Assembly: GCA_964500435.1 (NCBI GenBank)
Contig: CAZCNL010000001.1
Location: 434,001-498,000 of the forward strand
Source of the DNA: GWF2-33-9 sp964500435
GTDB lineage: Bacteria > Bacteroidota > Ignavibacteria > Kapaibacteriales > UBA2268
DNA length: 64,000 nucleotides
Direction: 5' to 3'
Shown here: in pieces, positions 39,644 through 49,353 of the stretch
Layout: each line of letters begins with the position of its first letter
Position numbering within the stretch: position 1 is the stretch's first letter
Notes under the pieces: generated by a model
Database searches by the model: none
Told to the model about the DNA's origin: nothing
The model's input: only the letters and a program-made list of their open reading frames with translations
Translations under genes and position numbers: made by a program

Positions 39644-41860
39644 ATGAAAAGAATAAATTTATTTTATAACATATTTTTCCTTGTTTTGTTCATTTTTAAT
39701 TTTACTTCTTTGGATTTATTTTCAAAGGAACAAAAATATAACATTTCTGGAAAAGTCTTTGATGCAACAACAAATAAAGGAATTCCGAGCGTAACGATTA
39801 GATTAGACAAAACTGGTTATGGCACTTATTCAAATAAAAATGGCGATTTTATTCTAAAAAAAGTCCCCTCCGGAAAATATAATTTAATTGCTTCAATTAT
39901 TGGGTATGAAACCAAATCAATATTCATCGAAAAAATTGATTCAAATATTACAATCGAAATTAGTCTCACACCTGTTATTTTCAAAACAGAAGAAATTATC
40001 GTTTCCGCAAACAGAAGATTACAAAACATTCAAGAAGTTACAAATTCTTCAGTTTTAATCAGCAAACGTGAATTATTGGAAAACTCACAGTTGAGTTTTG
40101 AACAAGCATTAAAAAATGTACCTGGTTTAGAAGTGTATGATGAAAACGTCAGCATCAGAGGTTCAGATGGATTTGATTTTGGACTTGGGACACGAACATT
40201 GATGATGCTTGATGGCATCCCTTTACTTTCTGGTGATAATGGTGATATGAAATTTGATGTTGTGCCAATTTCCGAAATTGAACGTGTAGAAGTAATAAAA
40301 GGTGCTAGTTCTGCTTTATACGGTACAAGTGCCATTGGAGGCATAATTAACTTAGTCACTCAAAACATCAAAGAAGAAGGAATCGCCTTCTTTTCATCTT
40401 TCAATGGTTTTTATACAAAACCACGTTACAAATCTTGGGTTTACTCAGACGCTTTATCTTTGAAAAATACATTTCAATTAGGTTATTCAAAAAGTTTTGG
40501 CAAATTCGCTTTTTCACTTTCTGGCAACACTAATATTGACCAAAGTTACCGGAAATATGACGATAGCAAACAATTTGGTGCATATAGCAAATTTAAATAT
40601 ACATTTTCTGATTTAAATGATTTGACAATCCTTTTAGTGCATAATTCAACAAACAACGCAGATTGGGTTTATTGGAATAGCCTTGATAGTGCAACAATTC
40701 CACCTGCAAATACAAATCAAAACATAAGATTGCATAGCAATAAATCCCTTGCTGCATTGATTTTTAATCAGATAATTACTAAAAATTCATTTTTGAGTTT
40801 TAAGTCGAGCCTATTTTATACAGATTTTTTTAATACTTATCAAAAAAACGAATCTGATTATCGTCAAAGTGAAGCATTTATAAACTTTTACGATTTGCAA
40901 TTCACAACCAATATCAACAATTTCACCTTAACATCGGGAATAAATACATCAATAAACAATGTAAATTCAATTTCATATGGTCAAAGAAACCAACAAATCT
41001 ATGCTCTGTATTCACAAATAGAGACTCATTTAACAAAAGATTTAATTACAATTTTTGGTTTCAGATATGATTACGAAAAAGTTGTCAATGCAAATAATAA
41101 TTCGGAATTTTCCCCAAAATTAGGATTCAATTACAAAATAAATGACGATTTACATTTAAGAGCATCTCTTGGTAAAGGGTTCCGTTCACCAACAATAAGT
41201 GAAAGGTTTGCATCAATTGCCTACCAAGGATTTAAAGTAGTCGAAAATTTAGAATTAAAACCCGAAACAAGCTTTTCGTCTGAAATTGGAATCAATTATC
41301 GAAATGAAGATTGGCTGATTCCGATTGAACTCGACTGTGCAATATTCTACACTTATCTTAAAAATTTAATTGAACCATCTTTTACAGACGATAATTATTC
41401 TGTAATAAAATTTTCAAATCTTACAAATGCACAAATTCTTGGAACCGAGCTCTCGTTGAAAACTTTTTTACACAAAAATTTATTGCTTCAAATATCTACG
41501 ACTTTAATTGAACCAAAGGATTTAACTTTAAATCAAATTTTAAAATATCGTTCAAAAGTTAATTCGCAAACTTCAATCAATTATAATTACTCAATATTTA
41601 ACCTCTCACTTTCGTATCGCTATGTAAGTAAAGTAGTCAATATAGATGATAAAATTATGTTGCAAGTCAAAGACGCTGGCGCAAGAGTACCAATTCAAGT
41701 CGTGGACTTATCAATTGGAATAGATTTACAAAAGTATTTAAACACTAATTTGAAAGTAAATTTAAATGCTTATAATTTGCTCGATTATTATTACACCTAT
41801 ATGTCTGGAAATTTAGCACCAACAAGATTATTAGGAATATCAATAAATTGGCAGTATTAA
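39644..41860 (+). CDS. TonB-dependent outer-membrane receptor
   Basis: A 738-residue receptor: signal peptide (1-28), carboxypeptidase-regulatory-like domain (about 30-115, GKVFDATTNKGIPSVTI), plug domain (about 130-240, with RGSDGFDFGLGTRTLMMLDG and VEVIKGASSALYGTSAIGG), then a 22-strand-type barrel ending in INWQY with a terminal aromatic residue. It imports an unknown substrate (siderophore, cobalamin or peptide) using TonB energy. Coupled to the lipoprotein upstream (1-base gap) and the M50-type protein downstream (1-base gap). Confidence 0.93.
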   Translation: MKRINLFYNIFFLVLFIFNFTSLDLFSKEQKYNISGKVFDATTNKGIPSVTIRLDKTGYGTYSNKNGDFILKKVPSGKYNLIASIIGYETKSIFIEKIDSNITIEISLTPVIFKTEEIIVSANRRLQNIQEVTNSSVLISKRELLENSQLSFEQALKNVPGLEVYDENVSIRGSDGFDFGLGTRTLMMLDGIPLLSGDNGDMKFDVVPISEIERVEVIKGASSALYGTSAIGGIINLVTQNIKEEGIAFFSSFNGFYTKPRYKSWVYSDALSLKNTFQLGYSKSFGKFAFSLSGNTNIDQSYRKYDDSKQFGAYSKFKYTFSDLNDLTILLVHNSTNNADWVYWNSLDSATIPPANTNQNIRLHSNKSLAALIFNQIITKNSFLSFKSSLFYTDFFNTYQKNESDYRQSEAFINFYDLQFTTNINNFTLTSGINTSINNVNSISYGQRNQQIYALYSQIETHLTKDLITIFGFRYDYEKVVNANNNSEFSPKLGFNYKINDDLHLRASLGKGFRSPTISERFASIAYQGFKVVENLELKPETSFSSEIGINYRNEDWLIPIELDCAIFYTYLKNLIEPSFTDDNYSVIKFSNLTNAQILGTELSLKTFLHKNLLLQISTTLIEPKDLTLNQILKYRSKVNSQTSINYNYSIFNLSLSYRYVSKVVNIDDKIMLQVKDAGARVPIQVVDLSIGIDLQKYLNTNLKVNLNAYNLLDYYYTYMSGNLAPTRLLGISINWQY

Positions 41861-41861
41861 A

Positions 41862-42614
41862 ATGCAATTCCAATTACAAAATAAGAATATAAATATTTCT
41901 CAAAAAAAAGATACGGGAATTATTTGGCTTGCGGTTTTCGGAATTACAACCGCAATTATGTGGCAATTCCAATTTGGTCGTTATATGTTATATCCCTTCA
42001 CAATATTAGGCACGTATTTTCACGAAATGTCGCATGGGTTGACTGCATTACTTCTTGGTGGTTATTTTCATAAACTTGAATTGTATCCCGATGGTTCCGG
42101 AATTGCCTATTATTCCGGAGCAATTGCACTTGGCAGATTCGGTAGAGCAATGGTTGCCGGTGCTGGTTTATTAGGTCCTTCAATTTTCGGAAGTATTTTG
42201 ATTTTTTCATCATCAAAGGAAAAGTTAACAAAATATGTATTAATTTCATTAACAATTTTAATTTTTACTTCACTTTTATTTTGGATAAGAACTTTATTTG
42301 GAATTGCAATAATGGTATTGTTTTTGATAATCCTTGTTTTTATAATAGCGAAGACGAATGAAGAATTTCAAAAACGAGTTTTGCAGTTCATTGGAATACA
42401 GTCGATTTTGAGTTTGTTTCTTTCATTTGATTATATGTTCTCGACCGGTGGGATAATTGATGGCAAATCATATTACTCCGATACTCAAGTTATGCAAGAA
42501 GAACTATTTCTTCCATATTGGTTTTGGGGTGGAGTTTTATTATTAATCGCTATTTTTTTGTTAATTTTAAGTTTTATAAAGGTGCTAAAAATCCAAAAAG
42601 TAAACAATGAGTAA
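41862..42614 (+). CDS. M50-type membrane zinc metalloprotease
   Basis: A 250-residue membrane protein with five to six transmembrane helices and the metalloprotease motif H54-E55-x-x-H58 (TYFHEMSHGL) in a membrane-embedded segment. This is the layout of M50B-like intramembrane proteases; the second metal ligand motif is not obvious (a candidate D occurs in the soluble loop). It follows the TonB receptor by 1 base, so it may serve envelope signalling linked to that system, which is inference. Confidence 0.75.
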   Translation: MQFQLQNKNINISQKKDTGIIWLAVFGITTAIMWQFQFGRYMLYPFTILGTYFHEMSHGLTALLLGGYFHKLELYPDGSGIAYYSGAIALGRFGRAMVAGAGLLGPSIFGSILIFSSSKEKLTKYVLISLTILIFTSLLFWIRTLFGIAIMVLFLIILVFIIAKTNEEFQKRVLQFIGIQSILSLFLSFDYMFSTGGIIDGKSYYSDTQVMQEELFLPYWFWGGVLLLIAIFLLILSFIKVLKIQKVNNE

Positions 42615-42760
42615 AATATTACACAAAGTAGTTAAATACTATTGAAAATAGTATAATAAAAATTGTTTTTTTTATAAAATTTTATCGTATTTTCAAAGTT
42701 TTTTACTAATTTTAGAATTTGAAAAAGTGAAAATTATTAATTTATAATGTTAGGTATTAT

Positions 42761-45700
42761 ATGAAAAAATTATTGACCAAAACAAGTCTGATATTTTTGT
42801 TTGCAATTGCAGTTAGTTTAACAGCATTTGCTCAATCAAATCCAACACCCTACGACTTGTCCACTGGAGATTATTCTCTAACTCAATGGAACAGCACAAA
42901 TTCCGCTGGCACTTACCCAACTGGTATGTATTTTCATGCTAATTCCACTGCTGATCCTGCAATTACAGCTGCTTTTGACAAAGATTGGACCGCTGCATAC
43001 AACTTAACTTCTGGTTCACGTTTTGAAGGACGAAATACAGATGGTATTGGTATTGTCAACACAAGTGGAACAAACTCTGGACAAGGTTATGCAGGTGAAA
43101 TAGTTCTAGCTTTAAAAACACTAAATCAAACACAAATAAAAGCTTCATGGACAGGAGGTTTTGTTGATATTGCTGGTACTTCATCACGTCAATACGCAAT
43201 CAGAATGCAATATCGTATAGGTAGCTCTGGTTCTTGGATAGACATTTATGATGCTTCCAATAACTTGGTAGAATATCAAAATACTGATTATTTAACTCTT
43301 GGAGCTTCAACTCCTGCATCTTCACAATCTTTTTCTGGTATTATACTTCCTTCTGCTGTTGAAAACCAACCACTCGTTCAAATTAGATGGGTTTATTATC
43401 AAAAAGTAAGCGGTAGTGGAAACCGACCAAGATATAGAGTGGACGATATTTCTATTACTTCACAATCATTAATTGGAACACCAACCAAACTCCTTGTAAC
43501 AAGCGTCGTGCCCGTCAACCCTATGGTTAATATACCTTTCAATGTAACTCTACGTTCAGTTGATGATAATGGTATTCCAAAATATGTAAATACAAACACA
43601 GTTATAAAAGTTTCATTATATTATGGAAATGGCACACTTGCAGGTACTATGCAGCAAACAATGTTAGCTAATACGAATACAGTTTCATTCCCAGACTTAA
43701 AATACTCACTCGAAGAAGGAATGCAATTAAAATTTGAAGTCGTTTCTGGCATGAGCTTATCATCAGTAAAAGAAAATTTATATGTCAAAGCTGCTCCTAC
43801 AGTTGCAAAATTAGTTGATTTGTACACAAAAGGCTTTACTGGCGTTGTTCATCACAAGTTTACAGTACAAATGTTAAACGCAGATGGAACTCCAAATCAA
43901 TATTATGACAATATAAACATTTCACTTACATTACTTTCAGGTCCTGCATCTTTAAGTGGAACCACAAGTCAAAAATCTGTTGCCGGTATTGCCACATTTA
44001 ATGATATCGTTTTCACAACTGCTGGTACTTATGTAATTTCGGCATCTGTTCCAGGAATGGCAAATCCACAAAGTGTAACAGTTGTTGTAAAAGCACTTCC
44101 AACTTTTGCTGACGTCATAGTTCCACAATATGTAAAAGGCGATGGAAGCTTCTTACCTTCAGGTAACGGAAGAATGCCTCAATATGCTTTAGTTACATTT
44201 ACCGGCTTACACGAAAATACTGTTTACACATATACAACTTCAAATGTTTTAACAACTGAAGTGGCTGACCCAACTAACTTCGGTGCTGGAAATAATATTT
44301 ATTATGATTATCAAACAGATTCATATTCCTATACATCAGCCGCAACCAATTTAGCTGACCCTGCAAATAGGTCAACTTTCAAAACTGGTGTTGGTGAAAC
44401 TTCAAAAACAATTTGGGTTAATATTGTTCCAACCACAAATTCAAGATTCAATGTTGGCAACACATTGAACTGGTTAGTACAATTAGGAAATGAATTCGGC
44501 GAAAGAATTAGTAGAAATGTTTCAGTTAAAACTTCCAAAGCTGCACGTTTTGGGACAACTTCAACTGATGTTACTGGAATTTATGACCCTAATAGCAGAC
44601 TAACTCCAAAAGATTATTTAGTATTTTACGATAATTTAAATAATGTCATCACTGCTACAATCGTGCAAGATGATGGCGCTACATTGATTACACCAGGCTT
44701 TCCACATCAAAGTCCTGCATATTTTGCAAACCTCGACAATGTAAATTCTGCTTGGGGCACATTTATTTCAAACAACCTTGCAAGTGGAATTACTAAAATT
44801 GCTTTATTTGATAAAAATGGAACACAAAAATTTGTTTGGACAGACGACGATGCTGTTTGGGCTGGTATTGACACTCGTAACCATAATGAAGGCTCTACAG
44901 GTTTTGCATTCCATACTCCTTACGTTAAGTTCTTGAACTTAGCAACTAATTCTGAAATTTGCAACGAAGGTGAATTTGACTTCACTTGGGATTACAATGG
45001 TGTAAATACTGTAACAATTCAAGTATCATTTGACAACGGAGCAAATTGGCAAACAATTGTTGCTGGCTGGCCAGCTTCTGACGGACATTATAAATGGATG
45101 ATTCAAAGAACTACATATTCAGGAAAACAACTTCAATTTAGAATTTTCTCTGACGAACATCCATTTGTTCAAGACCTTGCTGATAATGTTTATATCTTTG
45201 ATACTCCACAAATTTCTTCACATTCAAAAAGTGATGTTTATTGCCAAAATTCAGAAGTAACACTTGAAACTGTTGCAACAGGTTCAGATTTACATTATCA
45301 ATGGTACCGTGATGGAGTTTTATTACCAGGTGAAACCAATCCATTTTTATATTTTGCACATATTGATTATGCCAATACTGGTATTTATTATTGCATAGTT
45401 TCAGGTTCAGTAAATGCTTATGGCGACCCAAGATGCCCATCAGTTCAAACTGAAGACATTGTAGTTTACGTCGCAAGACCAACATCAATTGCAAAACAAC
45501 CACAACCATACTTTGTAAATATTGGTGGTAGTGCTTATTTAGACGTTGACCCAGCTGCAAATGGTTTACCACCAACATATACTTTCAAATATCAATGGTA
45601 TGCTGATGGTGTTGCTATGAAAGACGACAATCGTATTCAAGGAACAAAATCAAGAGTTCTTATATTTAACACTGTTCTTTTCTCTGATTTAAGTAAAGAA

Positions 45701-46612
45701 TACTCTTGTACAGTTACGGCTCTTTGCGGTACTGCAACTTCAGATAAAATCAAACTTGGACAAGCAGAAATTTCTGTATCTAAACAACCTAAAGATTTCT
45801 ATGGTTGTGTCGGTTCCGATGTCAAACTTGAAGCAACAGTTCAAAATGACCAAAATTATACCTTAAATTACTATTGGATGAAAGGAAGCTACAGATTAGT
45901 TGACAATAACCATATAGTCGGTTCTAACACTACAACATTAAATATTCTTAATGCAGATGAATCAGATAATGCCGCATATAAATTAGTTGTCGAAAACGTT
46001 GATAAAGGTTACTCAATTTATTCACAAACAGCTACAGTAATGTTAATTACAAGTCCAATAATTTCAAAACAATCATCAGATATTGTTACGAACGAAGGCG
46101 CTAAATTAACTTTATTCGTTGAACTTAAGAATTCAATGCCTACACAAACAGTTAAATGGACAAAAGATGGTGTCGAAATTCCTAATGCAAATTCACTTAC
46201 TTATACAGTTTCAAACGCTGAATTAACAGATGCAGGAACTTATGTTTGCTCAATCACTAATACTTGTGGTGAAACTCTATCGAAACCAATTGTTGTAAGT
46301 GTTACACCTAAAGGTATCGCAAGTGTTGAAGAAATCGTAAATGGCGAAGTTGTTTTAAATCAACCAGTGCCAAATCCTGCAAATGTTAACACAAATATTT
46401 CATTTACAATTCCATCCTTTACAAATGTAAATTTGACAATTACTGATATCTTTGGGAAAACAATTGCAACAATCGAAAATGCAAATTATGCAGCAGGTGT
46501 TTATAATTTCTCAATTAACACAAATGAACTAAATATCCCAAGCGGTATTTATTACATTAATCTTGCTACAAAATTTGGAGTAACTACACAAAAGCTAATG
46601 ATTGTAAAATAA
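42761..46612 (+). CDS. Large T9SS-type surface protein with Ig-like domains
   Basis: A 1283-residue secreted protein. Signal peptide (1-26, ending TAFAQ). The N-terminal 230 residues form a beta-sandwich domain with repeated G/S/W (SGSRFEGRN, GTSSRQYAIR), followed by Ig/Fn3-like repeats; the Ig-like domains from about 840 to 1190 show YQWYRDGV, YQWYADGV and VKWTKDGV motifs. The last 80 residues (NPANVNTNISFTIP onward, ending in QKLMIVK) form a type IX secretion sorting domain. It is exported and anchored or released at the cell surface. Cys is rare. An adhesin or matrix role is likely. Confidence 0.85.
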   Translation: MKKLLTKTSLIFLFAIAVSLTAFAQSNPTPYDLSTGDYSLTQWNSTNSAGTYPTGMYFHANSTADPAITAAFDKDWTAAYNLTSGSRFEGRNTDGIGIVNTSGTNSGQGYAGEIVLALKTLNQTQIKASWTGGFVDIAGTSSRQYAIRMQYRIGSSGSWIDIYDASNNLVEYQNTDYLTLGASTPASSQSFSGIILPSAVENQPLVQIRWVYYQKVSGSGNRPRYRVDDISITSQSLIGTPTKLLVTSVVPVNPMVNIPFNVTLRSVDDNGIPKYVNTNTVIKVSLYYGNGTLAGTMQQTMLANTNTVSFPDLKYSLEEGMQLKFEVVSGMSLSSVKENLYVKAAPTVAKLVDLYTKGFTGVVHHKFTVQMLNADGTPNQYYDNINISLTLLSGPASLSGTTSQKSVAGIATFNDIVFTTAGTYVISASVPGMANPQSVTVVVKALPTFADVIVPQYVKGDGSFLPSGNGRMPQYALVTFTGLHENTVYTYTTSNVLTTEVADPTNFGAGNNIYYDYQTDSYSYTSAATNLADPANRSTFKTGVGETSKTIWVNIVPTTNSRFNVGNTLNWLVQLGNEFGERISRNVSVKTSKAARFGTTSTDVTGIYDPNSRLTPKDYLVFYDNLNNVITATIVQDDGATLITPGFPHQSPAYFANLDNVNSAWGTFISNNLASGITKIALFDKNGTQKFVWTDDDAVWAGIDTRNHNEGSTGFAFHTPYVKFLNLATNSEICNEGEFDFTWDYNGVNTVTIQVSFDNGANWQTIVAGWPASDGHYKWMIQRTTYSGKQLQFRIFSDEHPFVQDLADNVYIFDTPQISSHSKSDVYCQNSEVTLETVATGSDLHYQWYRDGVLLPGETNPFLYFAHIDYANTGIYYCIVSGSVNAYGDPRCPSVQTEDIVVYVARPTSIAKQPQPYFVNIGGSAYLDVDPAANGLPPTYTFKYQWYADGVAMKDDNRIQGTKSRVLIFNTVLFSDLSKEYSCTVTALCGTATSDKIKLGQAEISVSKQPKDFYGCVGSDVKLEATVQNDQNYTLNYYWMKGSYRLVDNNHIVGSNTTTLNILNADESDNAAYKLVVENVDKGYSIYSQTATVMLITSPIISKQSSDIVTNEGAKLTLFVELKNSMPTQTVKWTKDGVEIPNANSLTYTVSNAELTDAGTYVCSITNTCGETLSKPIVVSVTPKGIASVEEIVNGEVVLNQPVPNPANVNTNISFTIPSFTNVNLTITDIFGKTIATIENANYAAGVYNFSINTNELNIPSGIYYINLATKFGVTTQKLMIVK

Positions 46613-46630
46613 TAATCACATAAAAATGAA

Positions 46631-46663
46631 AAAGGCTGATTTGCAAGAATCAGCCTTTTTTTA
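46631..46663 (+). terminator. Rho-independent terminator
   Basis: An 11-bp stem (46631-46641 with 46648-46658, AAAGGCTGATT) with a 6-base loop and a T-run. It ends the T9SS protein transcript. Confidence 0.88.
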
Positions 46664-46713
46664 TTGTTTCTTATAATAATTATTATAATAATTTATTTAA
46701 GAAAAAAATAAAA

Positions 46714-47901
46714 TTACAACTCCATTATTTTAATGATTTCTTTTTGAATATCACCAGCAACGTGAATTTTACCATTATCGTCAATAAATACATCAATTTC
46801 ACTACGGAAACCAATTTTTTCATCCTTTAAATATATTCCAGGTTCAATTGAAAAACAAGAACCCTTTACTAAATATCTCTCATCTTTCGTTTCAAGGTTA
46901 TCAATATGAGTGCCGTTACCGTGAACTTCTTCGCCAATATTATGACCAGTACGATGAGTAAAAAACTCCCCATAACCTGCATCGACAATGACTTTTCTAC
47001 AAACATCATCTACATCACAACCACGCAATGATTTACCATTTTCAATATTATTTTTAACAAAATTCAAGGCTGCATCTCTTGCATCAAAAACAATTTGAAG
47101 TATATTTTTAATTTTATCTGGAACTTCGGTGCCAATATAACCCATCCAAGTAATATCATAATAAATACCACGAGGTCTATCCAATTTTGCCCATAAATCT
47201 AAAAGAACTAAATCCCCTTCTTTCATTTTTACAGTGTTCTTTTCGTTTGGTTCAAAATGAGGATCAGCAGCATGTTCATTAACGGCAACGATTGGTCCAT
47301 CAGAAAATATCAATCCATTTTTCGTCATTAATTCTTGCATAAATTTTTGTATTTCGAATTCTGTTGGATTATCGCCAGCTTTGATTCTTCTTGCAATTTC
47401 TTTGAAAGCTTCGTTTTTGACCATTTGCATTAAATCACCAGCTTCGAAATGTGATAAGCGGTCACTTTCAGTCAAATAAGATTCAAAAATACTAACTAAA
47501 TCAGCACTTGTCGCAACTTCAATTCCGAAGCTACGAATTAAATCAACTGTACCACCATCTACAATTGAAACATAAGGAATGGCGTTCATTGGTGAGTATT
47601 GCATTGCAACTTTTTTTGCATTACCCAAAATAGTTTTTAAATGATTATGTTGCTCTTGCCAAGGTAAATAAATGAACTTTTCACCTGGTAAATGGTCTAA
47701 TTGAGCAGATTCAATTTTATGCACCAACTTTTTTGGTTCTCCAATTGCAGGAATATAATAAAACCAACGGCGTGTGGCTAATTTGTTTTTGTCAATATCC
47801 AAAATTCTTGCTGCAATTGCATCACGATTATGAAAATCGTAAAAAAGCCATCCATCCAAGTTTAAATCTTTTAATGTTGCTTGAATTCTTTGTAAATCCA
47901 T
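46714..47901 (-). CDS. Xaa-Pro aminopeptidase-type M24 peptidase
   Basis: A 395-residue M24 (pita-bread) metallopeptidase. The N-terminal creatinase-like domain (1-165) is followed by the catalytic half with metal ligands in VLLDLWAK (D), GIYYDITW (D), HRTGHNIGEEVHG (H), SIEPGIYL (E) and FRSEIDVF (E). It removes N-terminal residues preceding proline. No signal peptide, so cytoplasmic. Start ATG 47901 opens on the conserved MDLQRIQATL; no overlap with neighbours. Confidence 0.88.
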   Translation of the reverse strand: MDLQRIQATLKDLNLDGWLFYDFHNRDAIAARILDIDKNKLATRRWFYYIPAIGEPKKLVHKIESAQLDHLPGEKFIYLPWQEQHNHLKTILGNAKKVAMQYSPMNAIPYVSIVDGGTVDLIRSFGIEVATSADLVSIFESYLTESDRLSHFEAGDLMQMVKNEAFKEIARRIKAGDNPTEFEIQKFMQELMTKNGLIFSDGPIVAVNEHAADPHFEPNEKNTVKMKEGDLVLLDLWAKLDRPRGIYYDITWMGYIGTEVPDKIKNILQIVFDARDAALNFVKNNIENGKSLRGCDVDDVCRKVIVDAGYGEFFTHRTGHNIGEEVHGNGTHIDNLETKDERYLVKGSCFSIEPGIYLKDEKIGFRSEIDVFIDDNGKIHVAGDIQKEIIKIMEL

Positions 47902-48045
47902 TTTTGGAACTCCATTTAAAATTATTAAATATTTGAATTTTTAAAATACTAATTTATGAATAAAATAAGTAACGATAAGAATTGAATAATGTTTTTTTTG
48001 AAAATAATAAATAAAAAAAGAAGAGTAAATAATTAAAAGAGTTGG

Positions 48046-48120
48046 TCGGCGTGACTGGATTTGAACCAGCGACCCCTACTACCCCAAAGTAGTGCGCTAC
48101 CCGGGCTGCGCTACACGCCG
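48046..48120 (-). tRNA. tRNA-Pro (anticodon GGG)
   Basis: A 75-base minus-strand cloverleaf: acceptor CGGCGTG/CACGCCG with discriminator A, anticodon stem CTACT/AGTAG around TTGGGGT giving anticodon GGG, T loop TTCAAAT. No encoded CCA. The remaining 330-base gap (47902-48231) contains nothing else I can support. Confidence 0.92.
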
Positions 48121-48231
48121 ATTAATCAATTTCTGAATTTTTCAGAATTACAAATTTACAACACTTTTATCTAATAAAAAAAACAAATAAGTATTATGAT
48201 ATTATAAATTATTTTGATAAAAGAAAGATCT

Positions 48232-49332
48232 TTACTTTTTAATCTCAATCGAATCAATTAAATTGTTGTTATCGTCATATACATTCAATTTCAAAGAATT
48301 GTTATTATATTCTGCTATTGCATAATTATATTTTTTCACCGTTTTTAAAGTATAGGATTTGTCTTCGGAATTATATAATGGTGCTCCACCACCAGCTATT
48401 ATTAAATGATGAATACCGTCAACAAAATTATGTTGATAAGTATGAATATGACCTGATAAAACAAAATCTACTTTATTTGGTACAAATAATTCATTAGTTA
48501 TATTTATCATCTTTTTGTTTTCGTTATGTCCAGCACCTCCACCAGTATAACCTGGAATATGTGAGCAAACAATCTTAAACTTCTTTGAAGTCGTTTCCAA
48601 AGATTTTTTGATAAAATTATATTGCTCAGAACCCTTACTGAAATTTTGCTCAGTATCCATAAAAATAAAATGTATATCACCGTAATCAAAATCAAAGTAT
48701 GATTTATTTTCTTTTGGAGTTGGGCTTTGTTGGAATGCTTGGGTATTATCTCCCCACTTTTCATGATTTCCAATTGCATTAACAAACGGGGCTTTGGAAA
48801 GTAAAGTTAATTCATTAGGTACGAAAAATTCATCTTTCCAAGCTTTATAGGAGCCATCATAACATAAATCACCCAAATAAAGCAAAAAATTAGGTTCATA
48901 ATTATCTATATTTTTTGCAATAATATTATGAATATTCTTGCCTGTTCTACAATCCCCCATTATTCCAAAAATGAATGAAGAATCATCATTTATTGGGGAT
49001 TGAAAATAAGACTCGTTGCTTTTACTTCCGTCTGAGTTTTGAATCCAGTATTTATATTTTTTATTAGGTTTTAATTTACTTAATAAAATACGATGAACAT
49101 AAGTTTTGGGACTTGCTAATGTTTTTAAAGTAAAAGAAGTTGAATCGAACAAGACTTTGTTGCCATCATTATAACCAACAACAATTGGTTTATCGTCACT
49201 TGATTCAATTAACACGTAAATGCTCATTGTTTTTGAATCAATGGCACTTAAATATGGTGCCATAAGGATTTTACTCGATAAAATCGAGAAATTAATAAAT
49301 ATGAGTAAGAACAAGATTAATATTTTTTTCAT
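48232..49332 (-). CDS. Secreted metallophosphoesterase, purple acid phosphatase-like
   Basis: A 366-residue calcineurin-like phosphoesterase with signal peptide (1-20). An N-terminal Fn3-like domain (about 22-115, with YKYWIQNSDGS) precedes the dinuclear metal site: GDCRTGKNIHN, LLYLGDLCYDGSY, NAIGNHEKWGDN, VCSHIPGYTGG and LSGHIHTYQHN. This domain order is that of PhoD/purple acid phosphatase-type enzymes. It would hydrolyse phosphomonoesters in the periplasm. Next gene on the same strand is cstA. Confidence 0.87.
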   Translation of the reverse strand: MKKILILFLLIFINFSILSSKILMAPYLSAIDSKTMSIYVLIESSDDKPIVVGYNDGNKVLFDSTSFTLKTLASPKTYVHRILLSKLKPNKKYKYWIQNSDGSKSNESYFQSPINDDSSFIFGIMGDCRTGKNIHNIIAKNIDNYEPNFLLYLGDLCYDGSYKAWKDEFFVPNELTLLSKAPFVNAIGNHEKWGDNTQAFQQSPTPKENKSYFDFDYGDIHFIFMDTEQNFSKGSEQYNFIKKSLETTSKKFKIVCSHIPGYTGGGAGHNENKKMINITNELFVPNKVDFVLSGHIHTYQHNFVDGIHHLIIAGGGAPLYNSEDKSYTLKTVKKYNYAIAEYNNNSLKLNVYDDNNNLIDSIEIKK

Positions 49333-49353
49333 AAATTCCTTTGTTTTATTGAA

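Noticed and set aside
39148..41860. SusC/SusD polysaccharide utilisation pair.
   Set aside because: The lipoprotein is far too short for SusD, and the order (lipoprotein first) and lack of glycoside hydrolases do not fit.
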